Shown here one piece after another: positions 11,431 to 23,392 of a stretch of DNA of 64,000 nucleotides. Where the stretch lies: the NCBI GenBank assembly GCA_038025085.1, contig CM076140.1, positions 37,447,501 to 37,511,500 on the forward strand. The letters run 5' to 3'. The notes under the pieces were generated by a model. That model saw only the letters and a list, made by a program, of their open reading frames with translations. It searched no databases and was not told the DNA's origin. Every line of letters starts with the position of its first letter. Position 1 is the stretch's first letter. A program made the position numbers and the translations under genes. This stretch comes from Tetragonia tetragonoides (taxonomy: Eukaryota > Streptophyta > Magnoliopsida > Caryophyllales > Aizoaceae).

Positions 11431-12796
11431 TGACAGCCCCACAAGTGCACGGGTCTATCAAAGTAGTAAAAAGATCGTATCCACAAGGACTCTTTGATAA
11501 AGTACTAAAAATCCCTAGATTATCGACTATCTAGACCGATTAAAAGAGTTGATTGGATTGATTAACCTAAACAAACTAATTATTTAAAACTTAATAATAG
11601 TTGTGGAACAATAATAAAGGCAAATCTAGGATAGGAATCACCACTAATCATGCACATTGATCGTTAATTAACCCCAAACAACCCCCAAACTTAATAACAA
11701 ACCACTTGACAATTAGCAAAGGTATCACAAACACCTTCTTTCGAAGGGGAGTGATTTTTACCCAAACACAAACCAAGAAACCTATTTCTAGGATCCTAAT
11801 TAGGCATGGGTTATATTAAACTAAGCTAATTATATGGTCACAAAAGAAGTAATTCACTTTTGTAGTATTAACTCTCAATTAGCATCAATAATAAGCAACC
11901 ACTATCATCAAACACATTTCCATGCTTAACAATAGGTACAAATAAGATAAAATGAGGATCAAGCAATTTATCAAACACTTGGTGGGCACATGCTTAACAT
12001 TGATAGAAATTTGGAATTAAACTTGGAGAAGGGGCAAACCAACAATCAAGAGCATGGATTAGGGCTACCTAATCCTAGAACTAATTAAACTACTCACTAA
12101 TCATGGGATTAAGCAAAATAAACTTCATAATAACAATACCAATTAACATTCAACAACAAAGATTAGAACTTGCAAAGTATTTATAGAAAGAGAGAGGAGA
12201 GAGAAAGATTAAGAAGAACTCACAAAGATCTTCAATAGTTTTCTCAAACCAAAGTTTAATTACCCTAATGATAATAAGCAAGGGAGTTCTTAAACCTAAA
12301 AATGGAGGCTAGTCCTCTTTAGAGAGCTAATACTAGGATAGAGAAGAGATAGAATGAGTTGCCCTTAAAATGAGAAAAATCGGACTTAAATAAGGTTCAC
12401 ATCGGGTGAGGCATGGTCTGCTGGGCTTTGACCGAACCATGGGTCGGACCATGCCTCGGACCATGTCCCAGGTCTGTCAAGCACCCATGGTCTACTGGAT
12501 GTCCGGGATCATGTCTCAGACCATGGGTTGCACTTTATCTTCAAGAACTTCATTTTTTCATGCCCCAAGTGCTCTCCTCTTCACTCCTATGATCTTGATG
12601 CTCCTTCCATGCTTGCTCCAACTTCGAACAAGACGTGAAACATCCTTCAAACCTATCATTCATGACAAAACACAACCAAGGAGCGTAAAATAGAACAAAT
12701 AGGCAAAAACCAATCCAAATCAAGCCATGGGTAGCTAATATTCATTGTAATGGGTATGAAATACACACGATTATGCTATAAAATAATAACTTATCA
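11431..12796 (-). repeat. 3' LTR of the Athila-like element
   Basis: It starts TGACAGCCCC and ends ACTTATCA on the plus strand, is 1366 bp, and aligns along its whole length with the 5' LTR with scattered substitutions. It holds a cluster of ggaccatg/cagaccatg motifs at about 12410-12530 and a TATA-like box on the minus strand at 12178-12185. Confidence 0.92.
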
Positions 12797-12830
12797 ACTC
12801 CCCCATGCTTACCTCTTGCTTGTCCTCAAG
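12797..12830 (-). promoter_or_regulatory. Polypurine tract of the Athila-like element
   Basis: Next to the 3' LTR the minus strand reads GCATGGGGGAGT followed at once by TGATAAG. This is the usual Athila plus-strand primer arrangement. A similar string (minus strand GCATGGGGGG) lies at about 14701-14711 and may be a second, internal tract. Confidence 0.75.
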
Positions 12831-14785
12831 CAAGACCCAAATCACATAGACAATCAACCATGTTGGGAGGGGAGATCGCCCTTTCAAAGACAACCAAACG
12901 GAGATAGTTACAACGTCATGTATCAAGGCACCCAAGGAGGAGAAATACAATTCAAATCATTCAAAAACACAATTTTGATTCCACAAGAGTTTTGCAAGTT
13001 CCATTCCCAAGGATACTCAACCAAGAGACACAACAAAGGGTACCAAAATATTCCCAATCAAATTGCACAATGTCATTAGAAGACTTCCCCCTAAAAATGG
13101 ATTCCTTAGAACCAAGGCCCTCACTTTAGGAAAGTGTAAGCTCTCATCTCTCATGTGTTTCAGGGTAAAAATCAATGTAGCACTCGAGACTCAATCCGAA
13201 GTGGGATCTACCATATGCTTGCCCATATTCTAACACGCCACCGCTTATGATAACACTCAATTCAAAGATCAATGGAACTTTTAAGGGATGTAATGAGGCT
13301 TGGGGTGGGGTGGGGGGGGGGGGTTAGGATAAATCATAAGGAAATGTAGGTTAAGAGCTAAAAAGAGCTAATGGAGTAAAGAACACTCTTTCAAACCTCC
13401 TCGAAAGATCAAAGATAATGCAAAAATACACTCCACTTTCAAAACTCCAACCAAACATCCTATGATCACCATTCGACTTACTCAACCCTTAATTACTACT
13501 TAGGAGGAAGAGGAGCTATTATAGATGAATGATTATGATTTTCACTCCTCTCACCTCCTATAAATCTCAAACCACTTTATTCATGAATATTTTGATTTTT
13601 TTTTTCACCCACAATTTCCAACAACCACCAAATTACATGATTTACCACAAACATTCCCACATTCTAATCATTTTCACCACTTCACAAAACACACATAATT
13701 TTCACACTACAAAAACTCCACCAGTCTAGGCTCGGGGTTAAGGGAATGTGTTTGGGATATATGGGTTTATAACGTGGCTTCTCAAACAAAAAGGACTCAA
13801 AGCTCAAAGGGGTGAGAAAAAAGGCGAAACATGTACAAGGGTAGTTATTTGGCTAAATGTGGCTAAAACGAAAAGAATACCTCAATCATATCCAAGCAAT
13901 AGTGAGTCAAGTGCGGTCTTGATAAGAAACCGGGCAAGTTCTAGAGATTTACCACTATCGGAGAGTCAAACACACAAGAAAAATCAATAAGACCGAGATT
14001 AGTGTGTCGGTCAATAAGCTCAAGAATCTCACGTGCCTTGCCTAAAGTTCCAAGCCCTCCTATTTTCAAGGAAAAGTACTCACAATGGTCAAGTGCATCT
14101 TGTGACAATATCTAACTATCCAAGTCAAAGTCTCCGGCTTTGGTCAAGACTAGGTCAAGACACTTGCACAAAACATGAAACCTTTTGAAAATCCATTTTC
14201 GCAAAATTTTTATTCCTCTATGGGTTTTATCCTATCAAACAAGTCATTGACAATTCCAATTGATCATCAATTCATCATCAAAGGTTCATCTCTCCCCTAA
14301 TTTTTATCTTCTTTTTTTTCTCTTTTTTTTTTCAAAATTTTTTAACATTTTTTTTTATTTTAATTATAAATATGAAAAGAAAAAGGAAAATACGAAAATA
14401 AACTATATGAAATGCATATTCCTAAACATAATTAATAACAAAACTAAATGCAAAATAAAAGCTAAATGCCAATATATACAAAGAATGCAACTATATGCTT
14501 AACATGCAATGTCATAAGCTAGATGCATATATACACTACAAGAATCATTTCAAGTTATCATCAACTGACCAAACAAGTGGGACAAGTCAATCATCAATCA
14601 CCACACCAACAACCAACTACACCTCCAAAATCAACCATCCACATAATCAATCGAAAACAAGTATGATCAATATGCAAATGTACCCACCAAATGAGCTAAT
14701 CCCCCCATGCTTAGCAATGTCATTGTCCCCAATGAATGAAAGTGTATAAACAAGGGTGGGGAGTGGGGGAGAAAACATACCGAGC
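12831..14785. other. Athila-like 3' non-coding region
   Basis: This is about 2 kb between the ATHILA-type ORF and the 3' LTR. It has a run of 12 G at 13312-13323 within a longer G/T tract, T-rich stretches near 14310-14360, and many short ORFs without family features. No further gene was recognised. Confidence 0.7.
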
Positions 14786-16254
14786 TCATTGGCCTCCGCC
14801 ATGAGGGGGAGAAAGTGGAGATGGGAAGTTGGTGTAACCTTGGTTGATAACCCATTGGTGCCATCCACCCATGGTGGAGCGGATTGTGCCGATGTCGGGG
14901 GTCAAACTCGACATGTTGGATTCCATACGGCCAATGGAGTTATTCACTACTTCTTGGTTGGTGTTGAGGGAGGAGAGATCAAGAGTAACACGTTGAAGAA
15001 TGCGACATATGTAAGACATATCGCTCTCTCCGGCTACTCTATAATGGGAACCACTTGTGGAACCTCCCTCCTCATGATGCACAAGTCTATCAACTTCCAT
15101 TGGGACCCTATCAACATTTCAATCTTGCACATCCTCATCCTCATTCTCTTCTCCCTCATCTAACACATCATTGACCATCTCCTCACCGGGTGCACCCGGG
15201 TCGGCTAATTGTTCTTCATAGCACCAATTGTCTTGATCAAGTAGTGTGATGCGTTCCGGATGTGGTAGACGGAGGAAGAAATCTTTGTGATGCTTGTACC
15301 AAACAACTTTCCCTACTCTAGCGAGGATGTGGCAACTAGAGAGATGCTTATAATCCATCAATCAAAGAGGTATTTGTGGCAAAAGGGAAAGTTGTTGTTC
15401 ATACTTCAAGGTAATCGCCATGTGGGTGATCAAACCGCCTATCTCAATTGACCCCTTTTCGGCCCTAGCAGCCTCCTTGAAATGCTCGGCTAGAAACTGA
15501 CCGAAATTGATTTTCTTATCATGAAGCATGGCCCACAAGTAAAGGAGCTCGACAACCCTAATGAATCCCGCGCTATCATTCCGCCCAAAGATGGTGTTGG
15601 CATGAATTTTTGGATAATACGAAGGGCCGGGTTGCAAATTTTTGTTGATTTGGTGCCCGATGAATCCCAATGATAATCATTCCCAACGGTGCAGGATGGA
15701 AACATATCACCACAATAAATGTCGGGCCAAAATTTCTCCGGATTAAGCCCTATATTCTCATGAGTGGTCAATCCATCATTTCCAACATAAAAAGTCCACT
15801 CCACTCACCCATGCTCTAAGTGATAGACTCATTGAACATGCGAAAGGTGACTTTCGTCTTGGATGAATCTATCTTGAATGAACTAAGAAACTCATGAGTC
15901 AAAGATGCATAGGACGGGTATTGCAAAGTTGCAAACTTCTCCAATGCTAACAATTTCAACAAACGCTAAACTTCACCCCAAAGTCCATATTCTACCAACA
16001 CATTCTTATCAAGAAACCTAGTGCCCCCAACCTTCCTGTTCACAAGTATAGCATGACGTTCCTTTTGAAAATTATCAACAAATCGAAGGCGAGCGGAGGA
16101 GGTCTAATTACATTGGGAGGTTGTCTTACTCTTGGTAGGTGGTGGAGATTGAGTTTGAGAACGAGGTTGGCCATGAGCTTCACGAGGGTGTCAAAGTTGG
16201 CGAGAGGTGCTTTCCTCGGCGGCTTTCCTCTGACCGCCCTTTGTACGAGCCATT
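14786..16254 (-). pseudogene. ATHILA ORF-type (env-position) protein, frameshifted
   Basis: Reading from MARTKGGQRKAAEE at 16254 down, the frames together give KVGGTRFLDKNVLVEYGLWG, then LQYPSYASLTHEFLSSF and KVTFRMFNESIT. Next come HANTIFGRNDSAGFIRVVEL and LYLWAMLHDKKINFGQFL, then IEIGGLITHMAITL, and an acidic, Ser-rich tail to 14786. These match the protein Pfam calls the ATHILA ORF-1 family, of unknown function. Here it sits after pol, where Athila elements carry their envelope-like gene. At least two frame changes and several stops break it. No transmembrane segment was seen. Confidence 0.7.
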
Positions 16255-16264
16255 GCGTTAACAA

Positions 16265-17811
16265 AAATGTAACCTTTCACCAACTCACAAGAACCCACAA
16301 AAATACCTCAACAAATTTCTTCACAAAAAACAAATGCCCACAACACAAATTCCCACAAAAACCCACCTGAAATTCTTAAAAGAAATTACAATGGGAGTTT
16401 TAAATTGTCCAAAAATACCACTTATAACTCCCTAAACAACCTATGCCCCAATCTCGGATTTTTGTGAGCTAAGGTTTTGGAGGAAAGATAAAATTGAAAT
16501 TTTTGGACTTATTGAGTGGGAAATGGAAAATGAAGACTTGTATGAGGTTGGTAGGGGTTTTAGTGAGAAGTGGTGGAAAGAGAGAGTTTTTGAAGGTGGG
16601 TGTTAATGGAGATTGAAGATGAGAGGAGAGAGAAAAATGTGAAATTGGGGCTTTTTGTGGTGGTGGGGCTGGCAGTGGCCTGGTAGAAGTGGTGTCGTGG
16701 TGGGGTTCGTGAAGGTGGGTGATGGAGAAGGTGGGTGACAGCGGTGAGAGGGAGGTGGCTTGGTCGTGGCTTGGTTTATGGTGGGTGGTCGGAATTTCAA
16801 AGTGGGGTGTGGTGTTTTCTGGTTAGGGTCGAATTGGGGTCGTGGAGGTGGTGTTGAAGGTCGACGGAGGTGGTGGTGGGTGGAAGGTCGACAGAGGTGG
16901 TGGTGGTCGGAGATGGTGGCTGGTCAGTGGGTGAGGAGAGAGAGAAGGAAGGGCGGGAAAGAGAGATAGTGAAGAAGGGGTGGGTTTTGAGATGTTGTGG
17001 GGCTGGCTCGGTATTAATCGGGCTGCACCAACCTCACCCACGGTCTGCCAGAGCTCGACCCACAGTCCTCCTGACGGTGGCCCAGACCGTGTGGTGGCTC
17101 TGGAAGGCTGCCATGATCTGCTGTATGAGACCCACGAGCTTGCTGGAGCTTGGAGTTGACAAAGCCACGGTCGGCTGCAGCTTCAATACACGGTCTCGGA
17201 GACATGGCTCTGACCGTGTAGTGCTTCTGGACACCACCCACGAGCTGTAGACGGGGTAGGCACGAGCTAGATGGCCATGGCTTCTTCCTAGTAATTTTGG
17301 CCACAACTTCATTTTTCACCCTCCATTAACAATCATCAACATTAATTTGAAACCACCAACTGTTCTTCCGAGCACAACTTGCATCAGATTTTTTTTTTTT
17401 TTTAAAGCTAAAACTAAGGTAAAGGAACTAAAAAAAAATCTAAAAAAACTCAACGACACCCCCTCAAATACCGGTCTCCACCATAAACTTTCCCAATCAA
17501 AATCCACGAGCCATCATAGAAACCCAACATTACACACCAACACAACTCGAACTACCAAATGACAAGATTTCACGTCCCAATTTCAAGAACTCAACCATTC
17601 AATCAACCATAATGGCTACCTATACACAAAGTGAACACAAAAATAATCAAGCAAAGGAAAATACACTAATAAAAAACGAAAACTCTTTTCTATATACATT
17701 TTTTTTTCATTTTTCTCATGGTTTTGTTTGTTTTCCTTGTTTTCCCTTCTTTTTTTTAATAGCAAAATTCAAACAAATAAAAGAAACAAAAATACGAGGA
17801 ATTAAAGAACG
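16265..17811. other. Athila-like spacer between integrase and the ATHILA-type ORF; strand-asymmetric G-rich block
   Basis: From about 16530 to 17000 the plus strand is dominated by ggtggtgg/gtgggtgg strings with almost no C, so long frames appear on both strands as composition artefacts. From 17010 to 17260 the sequence has repeated cagaccgtg/cacggtctg words similar in style to the ggaccatg cluster in the LTR. No gene was recognised. Confidence 0.6.
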
Positions 17812-17829
17812 CTTGGGTTGACTCCCAAG
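17812..17829. repeat. Perfect-stem hairpin after Athila-like pol
   Basis: CTTGGG-TTGACT-CCCAAG forms a 6 bp stem and 6 nt loop about 40 bases after the end of pol. A CTTGGGAG-CAACCCAAG-like string after pol recurs in Athila/Tat elements and may serve in RNA 3' processing or packaging; that role is inference. Confidence 0.6.
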
Positions 17830-17870
17830 AAGCATGCTCGTTTTTGGTCATGAGTTGGATCCCTTTTTAC

Positions 17871-19442
17871 TCATTTGGTTGAAGGGAGCTCGGAGAGACT
17901 TAGAGTCGTCGCCTTCTCTATTGGTTCTCCGGCTAGATAAGTCATGAGCCATTGGCCATTGACTTTGAAAGTAGTATCATTCTCCCTATTCCGGAGCTCA
18001 ACCGACCCATATGGAAACACCTTGATCACCTCAAAGGGTCCCGACCACTTGGATTTCAATTTTCCCGCAAAGAGTTTCAAGCGGGAGTTGAAGAGAAGCA
18101 CTAAGTCCCCAACATGGAACTCTTTGCGCAAAATTTACTTATCATGCCATTTCTTAGTCCGCTCCTTGTAAAGCTTGGAGCTTTCATAGGCAACGAGCCT
18201 TAACTCATCAAGCTCGTTAATTTGAGGGAGCCTCTTCTCACCGGCCGCTTTCATATCAAAATTGAGAGCCTTGATAGCCCAAAAGGCCTTATGCTCTAGC
18301 TCAACCGGAAGGTGACATGGTTTGCCATAGACTAGGCGGAACGGGGTGGTGCCTATTGGAGTCTTGTAGGCGGTGCGGTAGGCCCAAAGAGACTCGTCGA
18401 GTATGGAGGCCCAATCTTTCCTTGAACGAGACACCACTTTCTCGAGAATACTCTTGATCTCACGGTTAGACACCTCAACTTGACCGCTCGTTTGTGGCTG
18501 GTAGGCCAAAGCGACCCTATGGTTTACTCCATATTTCTTCAGAAGACTCTCAAAATTGCGCTCCGTGAAGTGAGAGCATCCGTCACTTATCACGACCCGA
18601 GGTACTCCAAACCTTGGAAAAATCACCTTTTTGAAAATTTTTGCCACCACCCGAGCATCATTGGTTGGAGAGGCTATGGCCTCAACCCACGTGGACACAT
18701 AGTCCACCGCCAACAAGATATATCGGTTACTAGAAGATGATGGAAAAGGTCCCATAAAGTCAATCCCCCATACATCAAAGAGTTCAACTTCGAGGATATA
18801 ATTCATGGGTATCTCGTGCCTTTAGGAGATTCCACCCGTTCGTTGGCACCGATCACAAGATTTCACATGAGCGTGAACATCTTTGAACATGGAAGGCCAA
18901 TAAAAACCCGCTTGCAAGATCTTGGCGGTGGTCTTGGCAACGCTTGTGTGACCACCACAAGGGAGATCGTGGAAATAAGAAATGATGCTTTCTATTTCGT
19001 TCTAATCGACATATCTCCTCAAAATACCATCCGAACACCTCTTGAATAGTAGAGGGTCATCCCACAAGTAGCGTGTGGCATCATGGCGGAACTTTCGCTT
19101 GGCTCGGGAATCAAGTTTCGGAGGAATGGCTCCACAAGCATGGAAGTTGGCCAAGTCCGCATACCAAGGTGCCTTTGAGGTCAAGGGATAGAGATGGTCG
19201 TCCGAAAATGAATCATCAATAGGAAGGTGTCTATCTTGCTTCTCCCCCAACTCATGAGTCAACCGAGAGAGCTAATCGGCAACCGTATTCTCGACTCCTT
19301 TCTTGTCCTTGATCTCAATGTCAAATTCTTGAAGTAAGAGGATCCATAGGATCAAGCGAGGTTTGGCATCCTTCTTACTCAAGAGATACTTGAGAGCCGA
19401 GTGGTCGGTATGGACAATCACCTTCGATTCGAAAAGATAAGG
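17871..19442 (-). pseudogene. Athila-like pol: RNase H end, integrase
   Basis: One frame continues from RNase H through [20 protein letters not shown], then the zinc segment (CGGHTSVAKTAKI, CDRCQRTGGIS). The DDE core follows: [10 protein letters not shown] (first Asp), [10 protein letters not shown] (second Asp) and [11 protein letters not shown] (Glu). The C-terminal GPFEVIKVFPYGSVELR motif and LAGEPIEKATTLSL are also present. Four or more in-frame stops, for example at about 18132-18134 and 18807-18820, interrupt an otherwise good reading frame. Integrase would insert the cDNA. No chromodomain follows, as expected for the Athila group. Confidence 0.9.
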
Positions 19443-20490
19443 TCAGAACTTATCTATAGCAAAGACAACCGCTAGAAGATCTTTCTCGGTGGTGGCATAA
19501 TTCACTTGAGCATCATCCATGGTTTTGCTTGCATAGTAGATGGCATGAAGTTTTCCATCCTTGCTTTGACCTAGAACCGCTCCTACGGCGAAGTCACTTG
19601 CATCACTCATGATCTCGAATGGAAGACTCCAATCGGGTGGTTGAATGATAGGAGCGGTGACTAGGGCCTTCTTCAACCTATAAAATTCTTCAAGACAATC
19701 ATTAGTAAAGAGAAAAGGGGCGGTCCTTGACAAGGAGATGGGTTAAAAGGCTTGGCAATTTTGGAAAAATTCTTTATGAACCGTCGGTAAAAGCCGGCAT
19801 GCCCAAGGAAACTCCTCACCCCTTTCACATCAAATAGGGGTGGTAATTGCTCAATGACCTCAATCTTAGCCTTCTCAACTTCTATCCCCTTACTAGAGAC
19901 TACATGACCCAAAACAATACCCTCTTGCACCATAAAATGGCACTTCTCCCAATTGAGGACAAGATTGACCTCTTCATATCGTTGTAGCACCTTGGCCAAG
20001 TTGACTAAACAATCATCAAATGAGGTGCCACACACGGAGAAGTCATCCATAAACACCTCCATTATATTCTCAATGTAATTAGAAAAAATCGACATCATGC
20101 ATCTTTGAAATGTTGCCGGAGCGTTACACAACCCAAATGGCATCCTTCGATATGCAAAGGTGCCATAGGGGCATGTAAATGTCGTCTTCTCTTGGTCACT
20201 TGGGTGGATAGGGATTTGGAAAAATCCCGAATATCCATCTAAGTAGCGAAAGAAGGAATGCTTTGCAAGACGCTCCAACATTTGATCAATAAAAGGGAAG
20301 GGGAAATGGTCTTTCCGGGTGGATTTGTTGAGTTTTCGATAATCAATGCACATTCTCCACCCGGTGACAAGTCTAATGGAGATTAACTCATCGTTATTGT
20401 TCTTAACGACGGTCATACCTCCCTTCTTTGGGACAACTTGCACGTGACTTACCCATTCGGAATCCGAAATTGGGTAAATGATTCCCGCAT
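19443..20490 (-). pseudogene. Athila-like pol: reverse transcriptase and RNase H
   Basis: RT spans about 19740-20490 in one frame: VVPKKGGMTVVKN, CIDYRKLNKSTRKDHFP, FRYLDGYSGFFQIPI, FTCPYGTFAYRRMPFGLCNA. The catalytic box is VFMDDFSVCG (xxDD) and the tether is SFLGHAGFYRRFIKNFSKIA. A frameshift near 19740 leads into RNase H at 19443-19733 with IIQPPDWSLPFEIMSDASD and AIYYASKTMDDAQVNYATTE. All RT catalytic residues are present. Loss of a single reading frame is the main defect of this stretch. Confidence 0.92.
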
Positions 20491-21809
20491 CTAGGAGTTA
20501 TGAACCTCCTTTCTGACCACCTCCTTCATGTTAGGATTGAGACGCCTTTGAGGCTCGATGGAGATCTTGTGGTCATCCTCTAAGAGGATCCTATGCATGC
20601 AAAGAGAGGGGCTTATTCCCTTGAGGTCATCAATGTTATACCCAATGGCTTTCTTATACTTTTTCAACACATCAAGCAATTTAGATCGTTCATCCTCATT
20701 AAGGTTAGCATTGACAATCACCGGGAATGTCTCATCCTCTTCTATTCGAGTTTACCCTTGCCAAGAGTCGGTTCATTGGCATCACCTTCCAAAAATTCCA
20801 CCTTATTCTTAGTGAAGATGGGTTTGGAAGAGTTCAAAGCCAAAACATACTCCTTGAGGTAGGAGTTTTCATCTTGATCTTTCCTTGAGGCCTTAGAGGT
20901 AAGGAGTGCCTCAAGGGGATCTTTGCAAAGGTGCCTTGGTATCGTCTCAACAACAATTCCATCAATAATATCCACCCTACAACAAGAACTTTCAAGCATA
21001 GAATATTTCATAGAATTTGTCAAGTTAAACTCTACTTTATCATCTCCTACACTCAAGGTGAGCCTCCCATGTTTCACATCTATCATAGCCCACGCCGTAG
21101 CCAAGAATGGTCAACCGAGGATGATAGGAATAAGAGAGTCCTCTTGCATATCAAGCACAACAAAATCAACCGGAATAAAGAACTTTTCCACTCTAACCGG
21201 AACATCTTCAAGAATCCCAACGGGGTGCTTAATGGATCTATCCGCCATTTGCAAGGTCATTGTGGTGACCTTGAGATCACCCATGTCAAGGTTTTGACAA
21301 ATGGAGAGTGGCATGACAATCACACTCGCACCCAAGTCGCACAAGGCTTTGTCAATTTTCAAATTCCCTATAGCACAAGGGATGGAGAAGCTACCCGGAT
21401 CCTTGAGCTTAGGGGGACTCTTGTTTTGGAGGAGCGCACTACACTCCTCCGTCAAGGCGACGGTCTCAACGCCCTCCAAACTCCTCCTTTTAGACAAAAT
21501 TTCATTCAAAAATTTGGCATAAGAAGGCATTTGGGTTATGAGATTCGTAAAATGGACATTCACTTGGAGTTTCTTCAAAACGTCCAAGAACTTGCCATAT
21601 TGTAAATAAAACTTGGCATTGACAAACCTTTGGGGGAAAGGGAGAGGGGGAGTGTAGGGAGGGGGAGTGATGCTCTTTTCTTTCTCAATCTCACTTTGCT
21701 TATTCTCACCCACCTTAGCCTTGCCTTTATCAACATTGATCATCTTTTTCAACCTCAACAATCTCGGGACTTTCGATAGGCATCTTTGGTCCCTCATATA
21801 GAGTGCCAC
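20491..21809 (-). pseudogene. Athila-like protease and RT linker
   Basis: The frame at 21111-21809 contains SFSIPCAIGNLKIDKALCDL and the retropepsin site DLGASVIVMP, where Athila-type proteases have DLGAS in place of DSGA. One TGA at 21105-21110, in the motif IILG-PFLATAWA (normally Arg), stops the frame, which resumes at 21104. The linker at 20491-20721 (LLDVLKKYKKAIGYNIDDLKG, CMHRILLEDD) leads into RT after a frame change. The protease would process the polyprotein. Confidence 0.87.
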
Positions 21810-23244
21810 TTCTCAAAGTCACTGCATTGCAATTCTCCATTGGGTTCAATGGTTGCCCCGGAAGGATACCTTGAGGCCTAGAGGATGAACTAGCAATTTG
21901 GGTGATTTGATTTTCTAACATCTTATGGTGAGTGGCCATTTGATCAACTTTAGCATTCAATTGTTTTAAGGCATCGCCAAGCATTACACCATGCTTCCTA
22001 AAGTCTTGATTTTTCTTTTCTTGATTAGCAAGGTATTTCTCAAATATGCTCTCCATATTAGAAACGGGGGGTGGGGGAGGTAGAAGTTGATTTAGATAAG
22101 GACGAGCTTGACTAGGCACTTGACCTTGAAAACTAGGAGTGTTAGGTCCTTGGGAAGAAGAAGATGGAGCGTGATTCTTCCAAGAAAAGTTGGGATGGTC
22201 ACGCCAACCCGGATTATAAGTGCTAGAAAAAGCATCTCCTTGGGGGCGGGGATTATTATAGCCTTGGAAGGCGTTAACATGCTCAACATTAACCAACAAT
22301 TGACATTCATTCCCAACATGACCATTATTACCACAAACCTCACATTGAACAATATTCACATGAGCATTAGACACACTAGCCACACAAAAAGATGATGGTG
22401 CATTCATAGTATCAACCTTGACATTTAAAGCATCCATTTTACTATTCAACAATGTTAAAGCATCAACATCGAGTTTACCTCCCTTTTTGATAGGGGTGCG
22501 TCCTTTGTTCCACCTTTGGTTGTTCATAGCCATGTTGTCAATGAGCTTCCAAGCTTCCCCAAGTGGTTTGTCCATGACGGCCCCTCCGGAGGCCGCATCC
22601 ACCATAAGCCTAGAGGCGTGGTCCATTCCGCTATAGAATATTTGAAACATGAGATTCTCATCCATGGAGTAGTGAGGGCACTCTTGGAGATACGTCTTGT
22701 ATCGGCGACAAGCCGCATAGAGTGATTCACCATCTTCTTGATGGAAGGTGACAATATCATGGCGAGATGAGGACGTCCGATATGGTGGATAGAAGTGACT
22801 CAAGAACGCCTCCAAGAGCTCATTCCAAGTGGTGATTAAGCCGGGAGGAAGAGTATCCAACCCTTGTCTTGCCCTCCCCGTGAGTGAGAACGGGAACAAC
22901 CTTAACTTGATCGCATCTTGTGAAACCCCATTGATTTTAGTGGTGTCACAATATTCCGTGAACATTTGGGGATGCAAGTAAGGTGGTTCGTCGTGCTCAA
23001 ATTGATTTCTCGCAATGATCCCTATTAGAGAGGGCTTGATTTCGAAATTGTTCGCTTCCACAGCGGGCCTAGTGATGCCTCCGGGAATCCCTTGAGCATT
23101 GGGTATTGCAAACTCTCTCAAGGGTCGAGCCATCTCTTGTTCAAGGATGGGATTCCTCCTTGCGCTTCTCTTTCGCTTAGGAATAGGAACCTCAAAAGCT
23201 AAAACGTCGATGAACTTGTTCTTTTGCTTCCTACGCATGCACAA
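21730..23244 (-). CDS. Athila-like gag
   Basis: An open frame of 504 codons. It has the Athila Gag core (LRLFPFSLTGRARQGLDTLP, TTWNELLEAFLSHFYPP, CRRYKTYLQECPHYSMDENL). It also has a perfect CCHC knuckle, CEVCGNNGHVGNEC (C-x2-C-x4-H-x4-C), a Pro-rich region, and a coiled stretch near the C-terminus (KHGVMLGDALKQLNAKVDQM). The frame overlaps the protease frame, so a frameshift at about 21730-21800 separates gag from pol. It is the least damaged gene of the element. The first Met at 23244 is a formal choice; a start at MARPLREFAI is also possible. Confidence 0.88.
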   Translation of the reverse strand: MCMRRKQKNKFIDVLAFEVPIPKRKRSARRNPILEQEMARPLREFAIPNAQGIPGGITRPAVEANNFEIKPSLIGIIARNQFEHDEPPYLHPQMFTEYCDTTKINGVSQDAIKLRLFPFSLTGRARQGLDTLPPGLITTWNELLEAFLSHFYPPYRTSSSRHDIVTFHQEDGESLYAACRRYKTYLQECPHYSMDENLMFQIFYSGMDHASRLMVDAASGGAVMDKPLGEAWKLIDNMAMNNQRWNKGRTPIKKGGKLDVDALTLLNSKMDALNVKVDTMNAPSSFCVASVSNAHVNIVQCEVCGNNGHVGNECQLLVNVEHVNAFQGYNNPRPQGDAFSSTYNPGWRDHPNFSWKNHAPSSSSQGPNTPSFQGQVPSQARPYLNQLLPPPPPVSNMESIFEKYLANQEKKNQDFRKHGVMLGDALKQLNAKVDQMATHHKMLENQITQIASSSSRPQGILPGQPLNPMENCNAVTLRSGTLYEGPKMPIESPEIVEVEKDDQC

Positions 23245-23370
23245 TGAGAACGCCCTACAATAACAATCACAAAGACGAACAAGGTGATAACCCGAGTTGA
23301 TAAGAGAAAAAAAATAGAAAATGGTCTAATCTAGTCAAATCAAAAGATTTCTAATATCTATCTCCGAGTC

Positions 23371-23386
23371 CCCGGTAACGGCGCCA
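23371..23386 (-). promoter_or_regulatory. Primer-binding site (Asp-tRNA type)
   Basis: The minus strand reads TGGCGCCGTTACCGGG six bases inside the 5' LTR, continuing GACTCGG. This is the Athila/Tat-type primer site usually assigned to Asp-tRNA. Confidence 0.88.
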
Positions 23387-23392
23387 AAAACT

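Noticed and set aside
16603..17319. Several overlapping frames rich in Trp/Gly/Arg or Pro/His
   Set aside because: They arise from a G-rich, strand-asymmetric block and have no family features or consistent frame.
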